From contig JARLHL010000114.1 in the NCBI GenBank assembly GCA_031292275.1, positions 18,874 to 82,873 on the forward strand: a stretch of DNA of 64,000 bases, given 5' to 3'. This document shows, piece after piece, positions 27,363-35,761 of this stretch; within the stretch, counting starts at the first letter, position 1; every line of letters begins with the position of its first letter. The stretch is from Desulfocapsaceae bacterium (GTDB lineage Bacteria > Desulfobacterota > Desulfobulbia > Desulfobulbales > Desulfocapsaceae). The position numbers were made by a program, and so were the translations under genes. The notes under the pieces were generated by a model. That model searched no databases and was not told the DNA's origin. It was given only the letters and a program-made list of their open reading frames with translations.

Positions 27363-27845
27363 ATGAATTTTGACACGGCATTTGACGATCTGCTGGGCAA
27401 TGAGGGCGGTTATGTCAATAATCCGGCGGATCCGGGCGGGGAGACCAACTGGGGGATCACCAAAAAAGTTGCCCAGGAAAACGGCTATACAGGGGCCATG
27501 CAGGACATGAACAAACAGACGGCCAAGGCCATCTATGCCAAGCTGTACTGGTTGCCGCAGTTTGACTCGCTGCCCTATCCGCTGGCCTTCCAGATATTCG
27601 ACGCTGCAGTTAACAGCGGCACGGCCACCGCCGTCCGATGGCTGCAGAAGGCCGCTGGAGTCACCGACGACGGCAATTTCGGACCGCAGACCCTCGCGGC
27701 GGTACAGGCCATGGATCCGCTCAAACTCATCATGTTCTTCAATGCCACCCGTCTGGATTATTATACCGGCCTGACGACATGGCAGACCTTCGGCAAGGGG
27801 TGGACACACAGGATTGCGGCAAATCTCAGAAAAGGCGCCGCATAG
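27363..27845 (+). CDS. GH108 lysozyme with peptidoglycan-binding domain
   Basis: A 160-residue phage-type muramidase. The glycoside hydrolase family 108 signature is at the start: LLGNEGGYVNNPADPGGETN followed by WGIT, with the presumed catalytic Glu14 in NEGGY. A peptidoglycan-binding-3 type C-terminal part follows (NSGTATAVRWLQKAAGV, DDGNFGPQTL). Start at 27363 behind AAGGAG. There is no signal peptide, so release would need a holin or another export path. Homologues occur in prophages and in domesticated secretion genes. No other phage gene is nearby, so this is a lone or domesticated copy beside a phospholipase D and lipoprotein. Confidence 0.88.
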   Translation: MNFDTAFDDLLGNEGGYVNNPADPGGETNWGITKKVAQENGYTGAMQDMNKQTAKAIYAKLYWLPQFDSLPYPLAFQIFDAAVNSGTATAVRWLQKAAGVTDDGNFGPQTLAAVQAMDPLKLIMFFNATRLDYYTGLTTWQTFGKGWTHRIAANLRKGAA

Positions 27846-27879
27846 CTCCCGGTTCCGGGAAAAAGACGACCAGGCTCCC

Positions 27880-29136
27880 TCACAGCCCCCTGCCGAAATC
27901 GAGGACAACGGAGGCGACGGAGATTGAGGTTTGCTCCTGGATCAGGTCACGGCCGGATGAATGAAATGGCAGATAAATGAGGTCTGTCTGCTGCGACCGG
28001 ACGGCAATGGAAGGCAAATGGGGCAGAAAATGCCTTTTATCCAGGGTCAGGTCGGCAAGGATGGTCTTTGTCGCCTGCAAGGCCTCGGAGGACGGCAGGG
28101 TCACAGGATACATGGTCCCGGCCATCTCCTGCCCTCCGGCCGGAATCCGGCCCTGGGAAAGGGTCATGCTCCTGGCCAATTGGAGGAAAAAGTTCGGCCG
28201 TATCTTGAAGGCCGGAGCCCAGAAGCTGAGCTCCAGACTGTCATGTTCGCCGGTGACCACCACCGGCTGGTTGGTCAGGCGCAGGAGATCGCCGAAATGC
28301 GCCAGCCGCACCCCCTCCACCGTCGGACTGATCCGCCAAAAGGGCAGATACCGGCAGTTGTCCTCTCCCCTTCCGGATTTAAGGAGCTGCCAGCTCACCT
28401 GCTGGAAGGCCCCGTCCTGTACCGTCCAGAGAGATTCGCAGGTGGTGCAGGACAGGACCAGGCTATCATGTTCGCCGGTCAGCGTCCCGGCGCAATGCGG
28501 GCAGACGGTGGCCAGAAAACGCGGCGACCATTCCGGCTGGTATCCCGCCGCCTGCGGCATCATACCGGCAAGCGCATCGCCCTTCCCCAGCGGTCTGTTC
28601 ACGACGGCGTCGTACAGTGAACCGCTCTGAAGGTAGAGGGGGAGATAGATACAGCTGACGGTTTCTCCTATAAAGGCACGATGATAGGGGGAAACCATCG
28701 GCTGGTTTGAGGAGATCATCCCCGCCAGCATGGAGGCCTTGGTGAAGACCGTTGAGATCTTGTCGGTCTGTTTGAAAAATTTTCCGCAGATCCTCTCGGT
28801 AACCGGAAGGATCTTCATGGCCTGCGGCCTCAGTCCCAGAGAAAGGGGGAGCAGCGGGGCCTCTGCTCCCACATGAGTCGTATCAATAACCTTATGCTCG
28901 ACCTGCACTCCCTGGCAGGAAAAGACATTGCCCTTGAAACGAAAATAGGGCATGTAGAAAAGATCCTCGCGGGCAATAGACGGCGGGGCCTTATCAGGAA
29001 GGACAAAGCGCGAGATTCCTGCGGAGGCCAGATAATTGCCCATGTCGCAAAAGGGACATTTGAGCAGCCGATCTGTCTCATGCAGTTCTATAGGTGCCCC
29101 GCAGGAAGGACAGCTCTGTTCGATGGACAGATCCAT
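27880..29136 (-). CDS. Zinc-ribbon protein paired with an SPFH protein
   Basis: A 418-residue soluble protein with two clear Cys4 zinc-binding sites: CPSCGAPIELHE with CPFCDMGNY (residues 9-35), and CPHCAGTLTGEHD with CTTCESLW in the middle. The rest is a repeated beta-rich pattern, with similar segments such as YMPYFRFKGNVF, YLPFWRISPTV and IYLPFHSSG, and two GEHDSL(V/E)LS repeats. No enzyme motif is visible. It lies 80 bp after an SPFH/zinc-ribbon gene on the same strand, an arrangement that suggests a joint complex. No family name recognised. The start has a GAGGG site. It converges on the lysozyme gene with 34 bp between stops. Confidence 0.65.
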   Translation of the reverse strand: MDLSIEQSCPSCGAPIELHETDRLLKCPFCDMGNYLASAGISRFVLPDKAPPSIAREDLFYMPYFRFKGNVFSCQGVQVEHKVIDTTHVGAEAPLLPLSLGLRPQAMKILPVTERICGKFFKQTDKISTVFTKASMLAGMISSNQPMVSPYHRAFIGETVSCIYLPLYLQSGSLYDAVVNRPLGKGDALAGMMPQAAGYQPEWSPRFLATVCPHCAGTLTGEHDSLVLSCTTCESLWTVQDGAFQQVSWQLLKSGRGEDNCRYLPFWRISPTVEGVRLAHFGDLLRLTNQPVVVTGEHDSLELSFWAPAFKIRPNFFLQLARSMTLSQGRIPAGGQEMAGTMYPVTLPSSEALQATKTILADLTLDKRHFLPHLPSIAVRSQQTDLIYLPFHSSGRDLIQEQTSISVASVVLDFGRGL

Positions 29137-29216
29137 ATATCCCTCTTGATGCCTTGATTATGAAGACAGCCTCCGCAGCCGGACCGGACACCCCGGACAG
29201 GGAGACAGTATCCTGA

Positions 29217-30350
29217 TCAGCTCACACGATTTCCGCAATGATTACAGAACATCGCCCCGGGGAGATTCTGGGCCTGGCAATGCGGACAAATCACTGATGC
29301 AGGCATACTGCCGGCGGGCTTCCCGCATTTGGGGCAGAACTTCGCATGGGGCATCAGATTTTCTCCACAGTTTCCGCACTGGCTGAGCACAAGCTGCTGA
29401 TGCCCGCAATAGGGGCAGAAGTTGGCATCGGCCGCGATTGCATGGCGGCAATCCGAACAGCTTGCCTGGGCCTGCGCCGTCGGTTCGACGGTCCCGCCTC
29501 CTCCTGCGAAGCCCCTGGAAAACATGGCCGGCATCATAAGACCCATGCCCATCCCGATACCTGCCCCCGCCTCACCCTGTCCTGAAGCCACCTTCTCCAT
29601 AGCCATGGCCGCCTTCATTTTCACAAACTTATCCATGTCGTGAATAACATTCATGCGGCTCTGGTCATCGATTGCCTTCTGCACCTCTTCAGGCGGAGTA
29701 ATGGAGGTAATATAGAGTTTGCTGAGCCGCAGCCCGAAGTGTGCAAAATCCACGCTTAATTTTTCCTGCAACGCTTTGGAGAACACATCGAACTTCCCAG
29801 GAAGATTGAAGAGCGAGTCCAGGTGCTCACCCAGATAATCGTTAAACCGGGAGACGATTATCCGTTTCAGATAGGCCGAAATGTCCTCCGTCGTGTATTT
29901 TCCCATAGTGCCGACCATGGAATTGATGAAGAGCACAGGCTGCACGACCTGCATAGTATACATGCCGTGGGCACGCAATCGGATCAGCCCCAGCTCGGAA
30001 TCTCTGAAGGCCACCGGATCGGGAGTGCCCCATTTCAAGTCTGCGAAATATTTCAGGTTGACCATATAGACCTCGGCGCGCAACGGGCTCTCACCCCGCC
30101 AGGGAAGAGACAGAATCTTGGTCAAAATCGGCAGATTGCCGGTTTTCAGGGTATGCAGGCCGGGGCCGAAGGCGTCGCAGGCCTTCCCTTCATAAAAAAG
30201 TATACCGGCCTGACTCTCCCGGACGGTCAACTGCGCCCCGAATTTGATCTCCCCCGAGCCGCTTTCCGGCAGACGGTGGGCAAGCTCCTGCCCCGACTCA
30301 TCAAACCATTCAATATTTTCGAGAAACATACCGCCGTTAAATGTATTCAT
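29217..30350 (-). CDS. SPFH/Band-7 protein with C-terminal zinc ribbons
   Basis: A 377-residue protein. Residues 1-245 form an SPFH (stomatin/prohibitin-like) domain without a transmembrane anchor: SQAGILFYEGKACDAFGPGL and HTLKTGNLPILTKILSLPW match the opening seen in bacterial YdjI/virion-core-like SPFH proteins. A Gly/Met-rich linker follows, then zinc ribbons (CSDCRHAI...CPYCGHQ, CGNCGENL...CPKCGKPAG, CPHCQAQN...CNHCGNRV), three in a row. SPFH proteins form large ring or cage oligomers; the ribbons would bring clients. It is the first gene of a pair with the zinc-ribbon protein. A membrane-stress or folding role is inference. Confidence 0.82.
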   Translation of the reverse strand: MNTFNGGMFLENIEWFDESGQELAHRLPESGSGEIKFGAQLTVRESQAGILFYEGKACDAFGPGLHTLKTGNLPILTKILSLPWRGESPLRAEVYMVNLKYFADLKWGTPDPVAFRDSELGLIRLRAHGMYTMQVVQPVLFINSMVGTMGKYTTEDISAYLKRIIVSRFNDYLGEHLDSLFNLPGKFDVFSKALQEKLSVDFAHFGLRLSKLYITSITPPEEVQKAIDDQSRMNVIHDMDKFVKMKAAMAMEKVASGQGEAGAGIGMGMGLMMPAMFSRGFAGGGGTVEPTAQAQASCSDCRHAIAADANFCPYCGHQQLVLSQCGNCGENLMPHAKFCPKCGKPAGSMPASVICPHCQAQNLPGAMFCNHCGNRVS

Positions 30351-30877
30351 CCATACCCCTCTTCTCGTGATTCCGACCTCTCGGCAGCCAATGAAGAAAT
30401 CCTCTCTGAAAAATCATAGTATATGGACTGAGGACCGCCGTCAAGAGCCAGCGCCGGCCCTGCTGTCCGAATACCAGTTTTAGGCCCCCTTACACCATGG
30501 AGATTTCCCTGCCGCTCTGCCGTCCCGTCATCAATACCGGTGCAGAGGGATAGAGTCACCGTCCCCGGAATCGTTCGCAGATCCCCATTCTTTCCAGAAA
30601 TCTCATTACGCCGCAACAGCAAGGAACGAAAACAACATTGAGTCATCCTCACGGTAATATAATTTGTAATCAGACATACCAATGCATACTATCACAAAAT
30701 ACCAGACAAAACCACTTCACCGGCATGGCCGAACCAGGCCAGCCGGCGGCAACGGACCATTAAAGTTCGTGACTTCGACAGGACAGGGTCCTGCTCTTAC
30801 AAGACTGCCCAAGGAGTCGGAATGCCTCCTTTCCAGGCATCAGAAGAATCCTCTCTCACTGTTTTCAAGGATAGATT
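30351..30877. other. Intergenic region holding repeat copy F
   Basis: About 530 bp between divergent genes (SPFH protein minus, methyltransferase plus). Copy F occupies roughly 30718-30815. The rest has no gene and no clear promoter. Confidence 0.5.
30718..30815 (+). repeat. Dispersed repeat, copy F
   Basis: Starts CCGGCATGGCCGA (G/C in place of the A-T hairpin pair of copies A, C and H), then ACCAGGCCAGCCGGC, a TTAAAGTTCGTGACTTC arm and GGTCCTGCTCT. It is one of the more diverged copies. It sits about 60 bp before the methyltransferase start at 30878, with the opposite end facing that gene. Confidence 0.7.
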
Positions 30878-31447
30878 ATGGACCTGTTGAAAAAAAATCG
30901 TATCTGCCCCGTTGAACGGGCAGGAGGACTTGACAATACCATCCGCCGATGGCTGCAGACCCCTCACAAAATCCTGCAGCCATACGTCCATACGGGAATG
31001 ACCGTTCTGGACCTGGGCTGCGGGCCAGGATTTTTTTCCCTGGAAATGGGTAGGCTTGTCGGCCATTCAGGGCGGATCATAGCCGCGGATGTCCAGCAGG
31101 GAATGCTGACAAAGGTTCAGAAGAAAATCAGGGGAACCGATCTTGAGGACCGTATCACCCTGCACCAGTGCGGGCAGGACCGGATCGGAATAGCCGGTCC
31201 GGTTGATTTCGTGCTGGCATTCTATATGCTTCATGAAGTCCCCCGGCAAGACGCCCTGTTCGGGGAAATGACGACAATCCTGAAAATCGGCGGCAAGATG
31301 CTTATCGTCGAACCGCCGCTCCACGTATCCCGGCAGGAGTTCGGCAAGACCCTGGAAATCGCCCGAGGCGCAGGATTCGCTGTGATGGATGGACCGAAGA
31401 TCCTTTTCGGCAGGACAGCCATCCTCACAAACTCTCAAGAGGTTTGA
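30878..31447 (+). CDS. Small class I methyltransferase
   Basis: A 189-residue SAM-dependent methyltransferase of the Methyltransf_11/25 type. Motif I is TVLDLGCGPGFFSLEMG (about residue 45), the strand-2 acid lies in IIAADVQQGML, and motif IV is VDFVLAFYMLHEVP, as in UbiE/MenG-like and small-molecule methylases. The segment MLIVEPPLHVSRQEFGKTLE matches the later strands. Substrate unknown. It is flanked by repeat copy F upstream and converges with the DUF4388 gene downstream. No clear operon partner. Confidence 0.85.
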   Translation: MDLLKKNRICPVERAGGLDNTIRRWLQTPHKILQPYVHTGMTVLDLGCGPGFFSLEMGRLVGHSGRIIAADVQQGMLTKVQKKIRGTDLEDRITLHQCGQDRIGIAGPVDFVLAFYMLHEVPRQDALFGEMTTILKIGGKMLIVEPPLHVSRQEFGKTLEIARGAGFAVMDGPKILFGRTAILTNSQEV

Positions 31448-31470
31448 ATCACTCAGAGTGCGCTGGACAG

Positions 31471-31974
31471 TTACTCGGCATTGGTTTCATCAAACAAATG
31501 AAGCCCTTGAAGGATAAGGGAATCGATGTTTGCTTCGACAACGATATCATCATCGGTCAGCGGTGATGAATCGACAAAGGTAAAACTCCCTGTCTTCCAG
31601 GTCAACGTCTCAAAGAGGGTTTCTTTAACCTGCGCATGGAAGATTTCGACAAGCTCCGAGAGCTGCATATAGCCGTTTTCAACCACAATCGAGCCGAGTT
31701 TTTTCCATTTGGCCAGAGACTTCTGATCGGCAAGACAGATATTCAACTGGTCGAGGGTAATGAACCCCGAATCGAGGAAGATCTGGCCTATTTTTTTCCG
31801 GCTCTCTTGGGAAAACCCATAGTTAAACTTCCCCTTCGCGAAGATGAAGTAGGCCGTACCACGATGGCCGCGGATGACAAGCTGCCCTGAAAGTGAGGCA
31901 AGCCCGATCATCTGGAACAGGTTTGCCGGCGAGAGCAGGCTCAGGTCTCCCTGAAAAGAACGTTTGCTGTGCAT
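31471..31974 (-). CDS. DUF4388 (PATAN-type) protein
   Basis: A 167-residue protein whose first half is the DUF4388 domain: FQGDLSLLSPANLFQMIGLA, SGQLVIRGHRGTAYFIFAKG. The second half (ISSUE-free reading: LDQLNICLADQKSLAKWKKL, FHAQVKETLFETLTWKTGSF) resembles the same fold's helical extension. DUF4388 proteins accompany gliding, chemosensory and two-component systems, especially in Deltaproteobacteria. The ATG at 31974 is chosen; a TTG at 31986 is possible and the ribosome site is ambiguous. It is the gene after an HDOD-kinase on the same strand (269 bp away). A similar domain occurs in the protein at 39337-40605. Confidence 0.8.
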   Translation of the reverse strand: MHSKRSFQGDLSLLSPANLFQMIGLASLSGQLVIRGHRGTAYFIFAKGKFNYGFSQESRKKIGQIFLDSGFITLDQLNICLADQKSLAKWKKLGSIVVENGYMQLSELVEIFHAQVKETLFETLTWKTGSFTFVDSSPLTDDDIVVEANIDSLILQGLHLFDETNAE

Positions 31975-32255
31975 TCCTGAATTCAAGTATTGAAAAACAA
32001 GGATTTCCTATTGATGAGAGAGTTATTTCAGATCACCAGTATACTTTGGAAAATAATAAAAACAAGAGCACGGGAAAAATTCCACCTCAAAGGCCGGCCA
32101 TTAAAAAGAGAGGCCGGACTCATCCTTTCAGAAACGACGCCAGCAGATCCCGGTGATTTGACCGGTCCGCAGGCTTTTACGGGAAGAGCAGACAAGACCG
32201 GAATTGGCGAAACGACAATTTTTATAAGACAGCGACAACGGTCTTCAGCAGGGCC

Positions 32256-34493
32256 TTATTCATCTCCTTCTGCCGATTTTTTCTCCAAAGGCAGATAGAG
32301 AGAAAATTTCGTCCCTTCGTCCGGGATGCTTGTACATGAAATAGAGCCGCCGATATCCTTGACGGTCTTATACACTATTGACAGGCCAAGGCCGGAGTGT
32401 CCATCCCCCTTTGTCGTGGCCAGCGGTTTGTATAGATTTGTCACCACTCGCTCAGGCAATCCCGGGCCTGTATCCTCGACTATAACCTCAATTCCATCTC
32501 TTGCCGGGACGGTATTTCCACGGCTGCCTTTTAAAAGCATCGCTGTCCTGACCCCGACGCTGCCGCCGCTGTCCATGGCTTCAGCTGCATTTTTGAGCAG
32601 ATTGAGCATAATCTGCTTGAGCGCGTCACGGGACGTCATAATCTGCGGGAGCCCCGCCTCAGGCCGAAAAACGATTTCCGGCCCAGTTGCCGGAAAAAGC
32701 GATGTTTTGACCATACGGATTATATCATCTATGGTCCCGTTGACATCGGTCAGCTCAAACCTGGCGACGGCGGCCTGGGACAGCACGTCCATATGCCTGA
32801 CCATGGAGGAAATACGGTTGATTTCCTCGCCAATTATCCTCAACTCGTCTTGAATTTCGTTTTCCCGGGCAAGCTTCAGGCCCATAACTGCAAGACAGTT
32901 CATAATGATCCCCATCGGATTGTTTATCTCATGCGCAAATTTCCGAGCGGTCATCGATATCGCGGCCATCCGTTCAGCCTCAACCTCTTCGGCCTTCTGC
33001 TGCTCCATCTTTTCCAGGTACAGACAGAGACCGACCTGCTGCGCCAGCATACGGAGGACGCGGCTGTCACTCTCAGAGAGAGAAGCGTCTGCTTCCGGAA
33101 GCCCCAGGAGGATGACGCCCTCCGGCTGTTTGCCGGCAAGCAGGGGGACCAGCATAACCCTCGTGCATCTGAAGGCCGCCAGCACTTGCTTATCGGCCAT
33201 GACATCCAGGTTGTCCCCAGCGTCCAGATACATCACGGTCGATTCACGAAAGGCCTTTACGATCAGGCTCGTACTCCCATTCACCGAAAGGGTCATTCCC
33301 TGGCTCAGACTGTGCAGGGGGCTGGCTGCGGAGGTCAGGCCTCTTAACCGCATCTGATCCTTGTCCGACAGGAAAAAAAGTACCTTTGTCAACCCAAACA
33401 ACAGGCGTACCGACTCTTCGAAGACAGAAATGACTGCATCGCTCTCGGCAGCCCGGATAAGATCCTCAAGGATTCCAGCCAGAAGAGCGACGCTCTTCAC
33501 CCGCTCAGCCAGGGCGGTCTGCGCCGATGCCTTCACCGCAGGGACCTCTTCAAGCCCCATGCCGTCCGATGTTTCCCGAGAGACGGAGGGGCCTCTGTCT
33601 CCTCCGGACGGGGCAGGACTTTCAGGGGTGCTATCGACGGCAGAGGGCTGCACGATCCGGATATTCAGATCCTGAGCAACCTGTCGCACTTCCTCGCCTG
33701 CGTCGGCAAGGATATCCTGAAGAGTATTGCTGCGCAGCCCCAGCAACTGATCGCCCACGGCATAATCCCGCTCGCAGGCCTGCGCAGTCTCCTTCAGCAG
33801 ATTGGCGACATAGACAATTTTGACCAGGGGAAAGGCCTCTTTCATCTGATCGGCAGGGCCATGATGATATTGTATGGCATCAGCCATCAACGAATTCAGT
33901 TTCCAGGCATGAACCAGCCAGAATCCGGCCTCGCAATGGGAAACACCGATCGCCTGAATTTCCGCATTGATCACCTCCTGACCATCACCGCCCCCGGCAA
34001 GAATCGTGTCATACTCCCTGGGAAAGGCAGTAAGGAGAACAAGCCGACCGATATCATGCAGCAGGCCCGACAGATAGGCCTCATCAGGACTGCTAAACCC
34101 TGTTTTTTTGGCAATACGTCTGGCGAGAGTGGCGCACATCAGTGCATCCCACCAGAATGCCCCCATATTGAACCGCTTGCTCTCAAATCGTTTTTGAGGG
34201 AATAACTGATAAACTGCCGTGGTGACTGCCAGGTTTTTTATACTGTTGCGGCCAAGGTAGACAACAGCCTGTTCCACACCGGTGAAGGTGCGATTCAGGC
34301 CGTAAAAGGACGAATTGACCAATTGCAGGACCCTGGCGCCCAGGGCCGGATCTTTCTGTATTATGGAGGCTATTTCTGCCAGCGACGCAGCAGCATCATC
34401 AAAGGCTTCCAGAAGCCTTAAAAGCACCTCAGGAAGAGCCGGAAGGTTCCCGGATCTCTTGATCCGGTTGAAGACATTGTCTTTGATTGTCAT
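32256..34493 (-). CDS. HDOD-GAF-histidine kinase (paralogue 2)
   Basis: A 745-residue kinase closely similar over its whole length to the product of 1325-3604. Order: HDOD domain (residues 1-215, VLQLVNSSFYGLNRTFTGVE, GLLHDIGRLVLLTAF), linker, GAF-like domain with SLSQGMTLSVNGSTSLIVKA, then kinase core with H-box ARKFAHEINNPMGII, N-box QIMLNLLKNAAEAM, G1 VEDTGPGLPERV and G2 [14 protein letters not shown]. It ends EKKSAEGDE soon after the last kinase motif, which shows what the first paralogue's C terminus would be without the repeat. No response regulator is adjacent. The two kinases may sense different signals through the diverged linker and GAF regions. Confidence 0.92.
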   Translation of the reverse strand: MTIKDNVFNRIKRSGNLPALPEVLLRLLEAFDDAAASLAEIASIIQKDPALGARVLQLVNSSFYGLNRTFTGVEQAVVYLGRNSIKNLAVTTAVYQLFPQKRFESKRFNMGAFWWDALMCATLARRIAKKTGFSSPDEAYLSGLLHDIGRLVLLTAFPREYDTILAGGGDGQEVINAEIQAIGVSHCEAGFWLVHAWKLNSLMADAIQYHHGPADQMKEAFPLVKIVYVANLLKETAQACERDYAVGDQLLGLRSNTLQDILADAGEEVRQVAQDLNIRIVQPSAVDSTPESPAPSGGDRGPSVSRETSDGMGLEEVPAVKASAQTALAERVKSVALLAGILEDLIRAAESDAVISVFEESVRLLFGLTKVLFFLSDKDQMRLRGLTSAASPLHSLSQGMTLSVNGSTSLIVKAFRESTVMYLDAGDNLDVMADKQVLAAFRCTRVMLVPLLAGKQPEGVILLGLPEADASLSESDSRVLRMLAQQVGLCLYLEKMEQQKAEEVEAERMAAISMTARKFAHEINNPMGIIMNCLAVMGLKLARENEIQDELRIIGEEINRISSMVRHMDVLSQAAVARFELTDVNGTIDDIIRMVKTSLFPATGPEIVFRPEAGLPQIMTSRDALKQIMLNLLKNAAEAMDSGGSVGVRTAMLLKGSRGNTVPARDGIEVIVEDTGPGLPERVVTNLYKPLATTKGDGHSGLGLSIVYKTVKDIGGSISCTSIPDEGTKFSLYLPLEKKSAEGDE

Positions 34494-35128
34494 ACGATCA
34501 GCTCACGAAATCTGCGGGAATTGCCTCTCAATACACCCTGTACAGGGTACATCCAACTCGCCTGCAGATCGGCAGTCACATTCAACTCATTGGTTACACC
34601 CGGATTCAGGAACATAGCCAAACAACCAGAAGTAGGATATATCCTATAAGAATTTTTATCAATACCATATTGAGCAAGGACGTAATTCCGCCATCTTTAT
34701 AATCCGAAAAAACAGGCCCCTTCACAGAGGCCCCTCTTGCAGAGGTACAGAGTTGACAATATTACCACAATAAGTAAATGATTTTTTGATTTTTTATACT
34801 GCCCCCTTAAAAGTCCTCCAGCTTGCTTGATTTAAATATTCTATTAATGATATAAGTATTTCATTGATAAAACCGGCGGCCCCCTCTGTTACTCGAGAGG
34901 GCCTCAAAGATGAGGATCGCTCCCCGAACATCCGCAATGTCCGGGCTGCACCTGCAGCTGACCGAAACAGTAAAGGCTGCCAGCGTATCCCTCCACTTCC
35001 GGAAGGCATGATCAATCAGAGACCGACGGACGAGTTACGGCCGTTATTGGTAAAGCGGCCGCATTGTTTTTTGACGGTCAAAGTCTTTACTGTCAACTGG
35101 GGCGAAGTACCGACAAGGAGTCAAATAT
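34494..35128. other. Intergenic region before the hydrogenase locus
   Basis: About 635 bp between divergent genes. 34740-34870 is AT-rich. A short hairpin (CCCTCT with AGAGGG, 34881-34900 region) and several GC-rich inverted bases lie further right. No gene is supported and no known riboswitch pattern was recognised. Confidence 0.45.
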
Positions 35129-35629
35129 ATGGCGGATGCGGAAATTATCAAAAAGAGACGGACCCTGCAGGAAACCATGAATTTCCTGGCCGCTCTGTCG
35201 GCAGGTATCGAGCCGATCCTGGGACGCGGCGCGAACAGCATGACCATGTCGGCCGGCCGAAATCTCGGACGAAAATTCTCGGCTCATGCCAAGACCACCG
35301 ATGACCTGCTCGAAGCCCTCAACGAGGTCAAGCGGGTCCTGATCGAAAACAACTGTCTGTGGGGCTTTGAACCGTTTAAACCAGCCGGACAGGCTGAACT
35401 GGTGACCATAAACGCGCAGGGCTCCCGGCAGATTCTCCTCGTCTTTCGAGACTGTATGATCCGCCAGGCCCTGTTTCGTTTCGGGCATCCGCAAATGGGT
35501 TCTCTTTGCAACATGATGTATGGCTTCTTTGCCGGTTCCCTGGAGACCATCATGACGAAAAAAGCGACCCTCGAGATCAAACATGCCGGCGAAAACGCCT
35601 GTTTAAAACTCTTGACCATTGAATCCTAA
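35129..35629 (+). CDS. V4R-like protein, hydrogenase-linked copy 1
   Basis: A 166-residue protein distantly similar to the product of 38362-38835 in the same cluster. Both have an N-terminal helix (TMNFLAALSAGIEPILGRGA here), an AGRNLGRKF-type turn, a middle Asp-Cys (VFRDCMIRQAL), and a Cys near LCNMMYGFFAGSLE. This pattern resembles 4-vinyl-reductase (V4R)/hydrocarbon-binding proteins seen next to hydrogenases and methanogenesis genes; I rate that match as tentative. Start at 35129 behind AAGGAG. Repeat copy G starts right after its stop and separates it from the hydrogenase small subunit by 132 bp. A ligand-sensing or cofactor-carrying role is inference. Confidence 0.6.
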   Translation: MADAEIIKKRRTLQETMNFLAALSAGIEPILGRGANSMTMSAGRNLGRKFSAHAKTTDDLLEALNEVKRVLIENNCLWGFEPFKPAGQAELVTINAQGSRQILLVFRDCMIRQALFRFGHPQMGSLCNMMYGFFAGSLETIMTKKATLEIKHAGENACLKLLTIES

Positions 35630-35725
35630 CCAGCAGGGCTGGACCAGACTGGGCCTGGCACAATCAAACATGAGAGCACATCACTTCAGCAAGGCGCGGC
35701 CACTGCTTCTGGGAAGATTTTCATA
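35630..35725 (+). repeat. Dispersed repeat, copy G
   Basis: Starts CCAGCAGGGCTGG one base after the TAA of the V4R-like gene, then ACCAGACTGGGCCTGGC, an ACATGAGAGCACATCACTTC arm and a final GAAGATTTTCAT. It lies inside the probable hydrogenase operon and is the only copy whose opposite end faces the next start codon (35762). Confidence 0.8.
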
Positions 35726-35761
35726 TACATCACTGCTAATAATCTGCCGGGAAATCGAATA

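Noticed and set aside
27363..27845. Prophage remnant
   Set aside because: The lysozyme is phage-type, but no other phage gene, integrase or attachment repeat is nearby.
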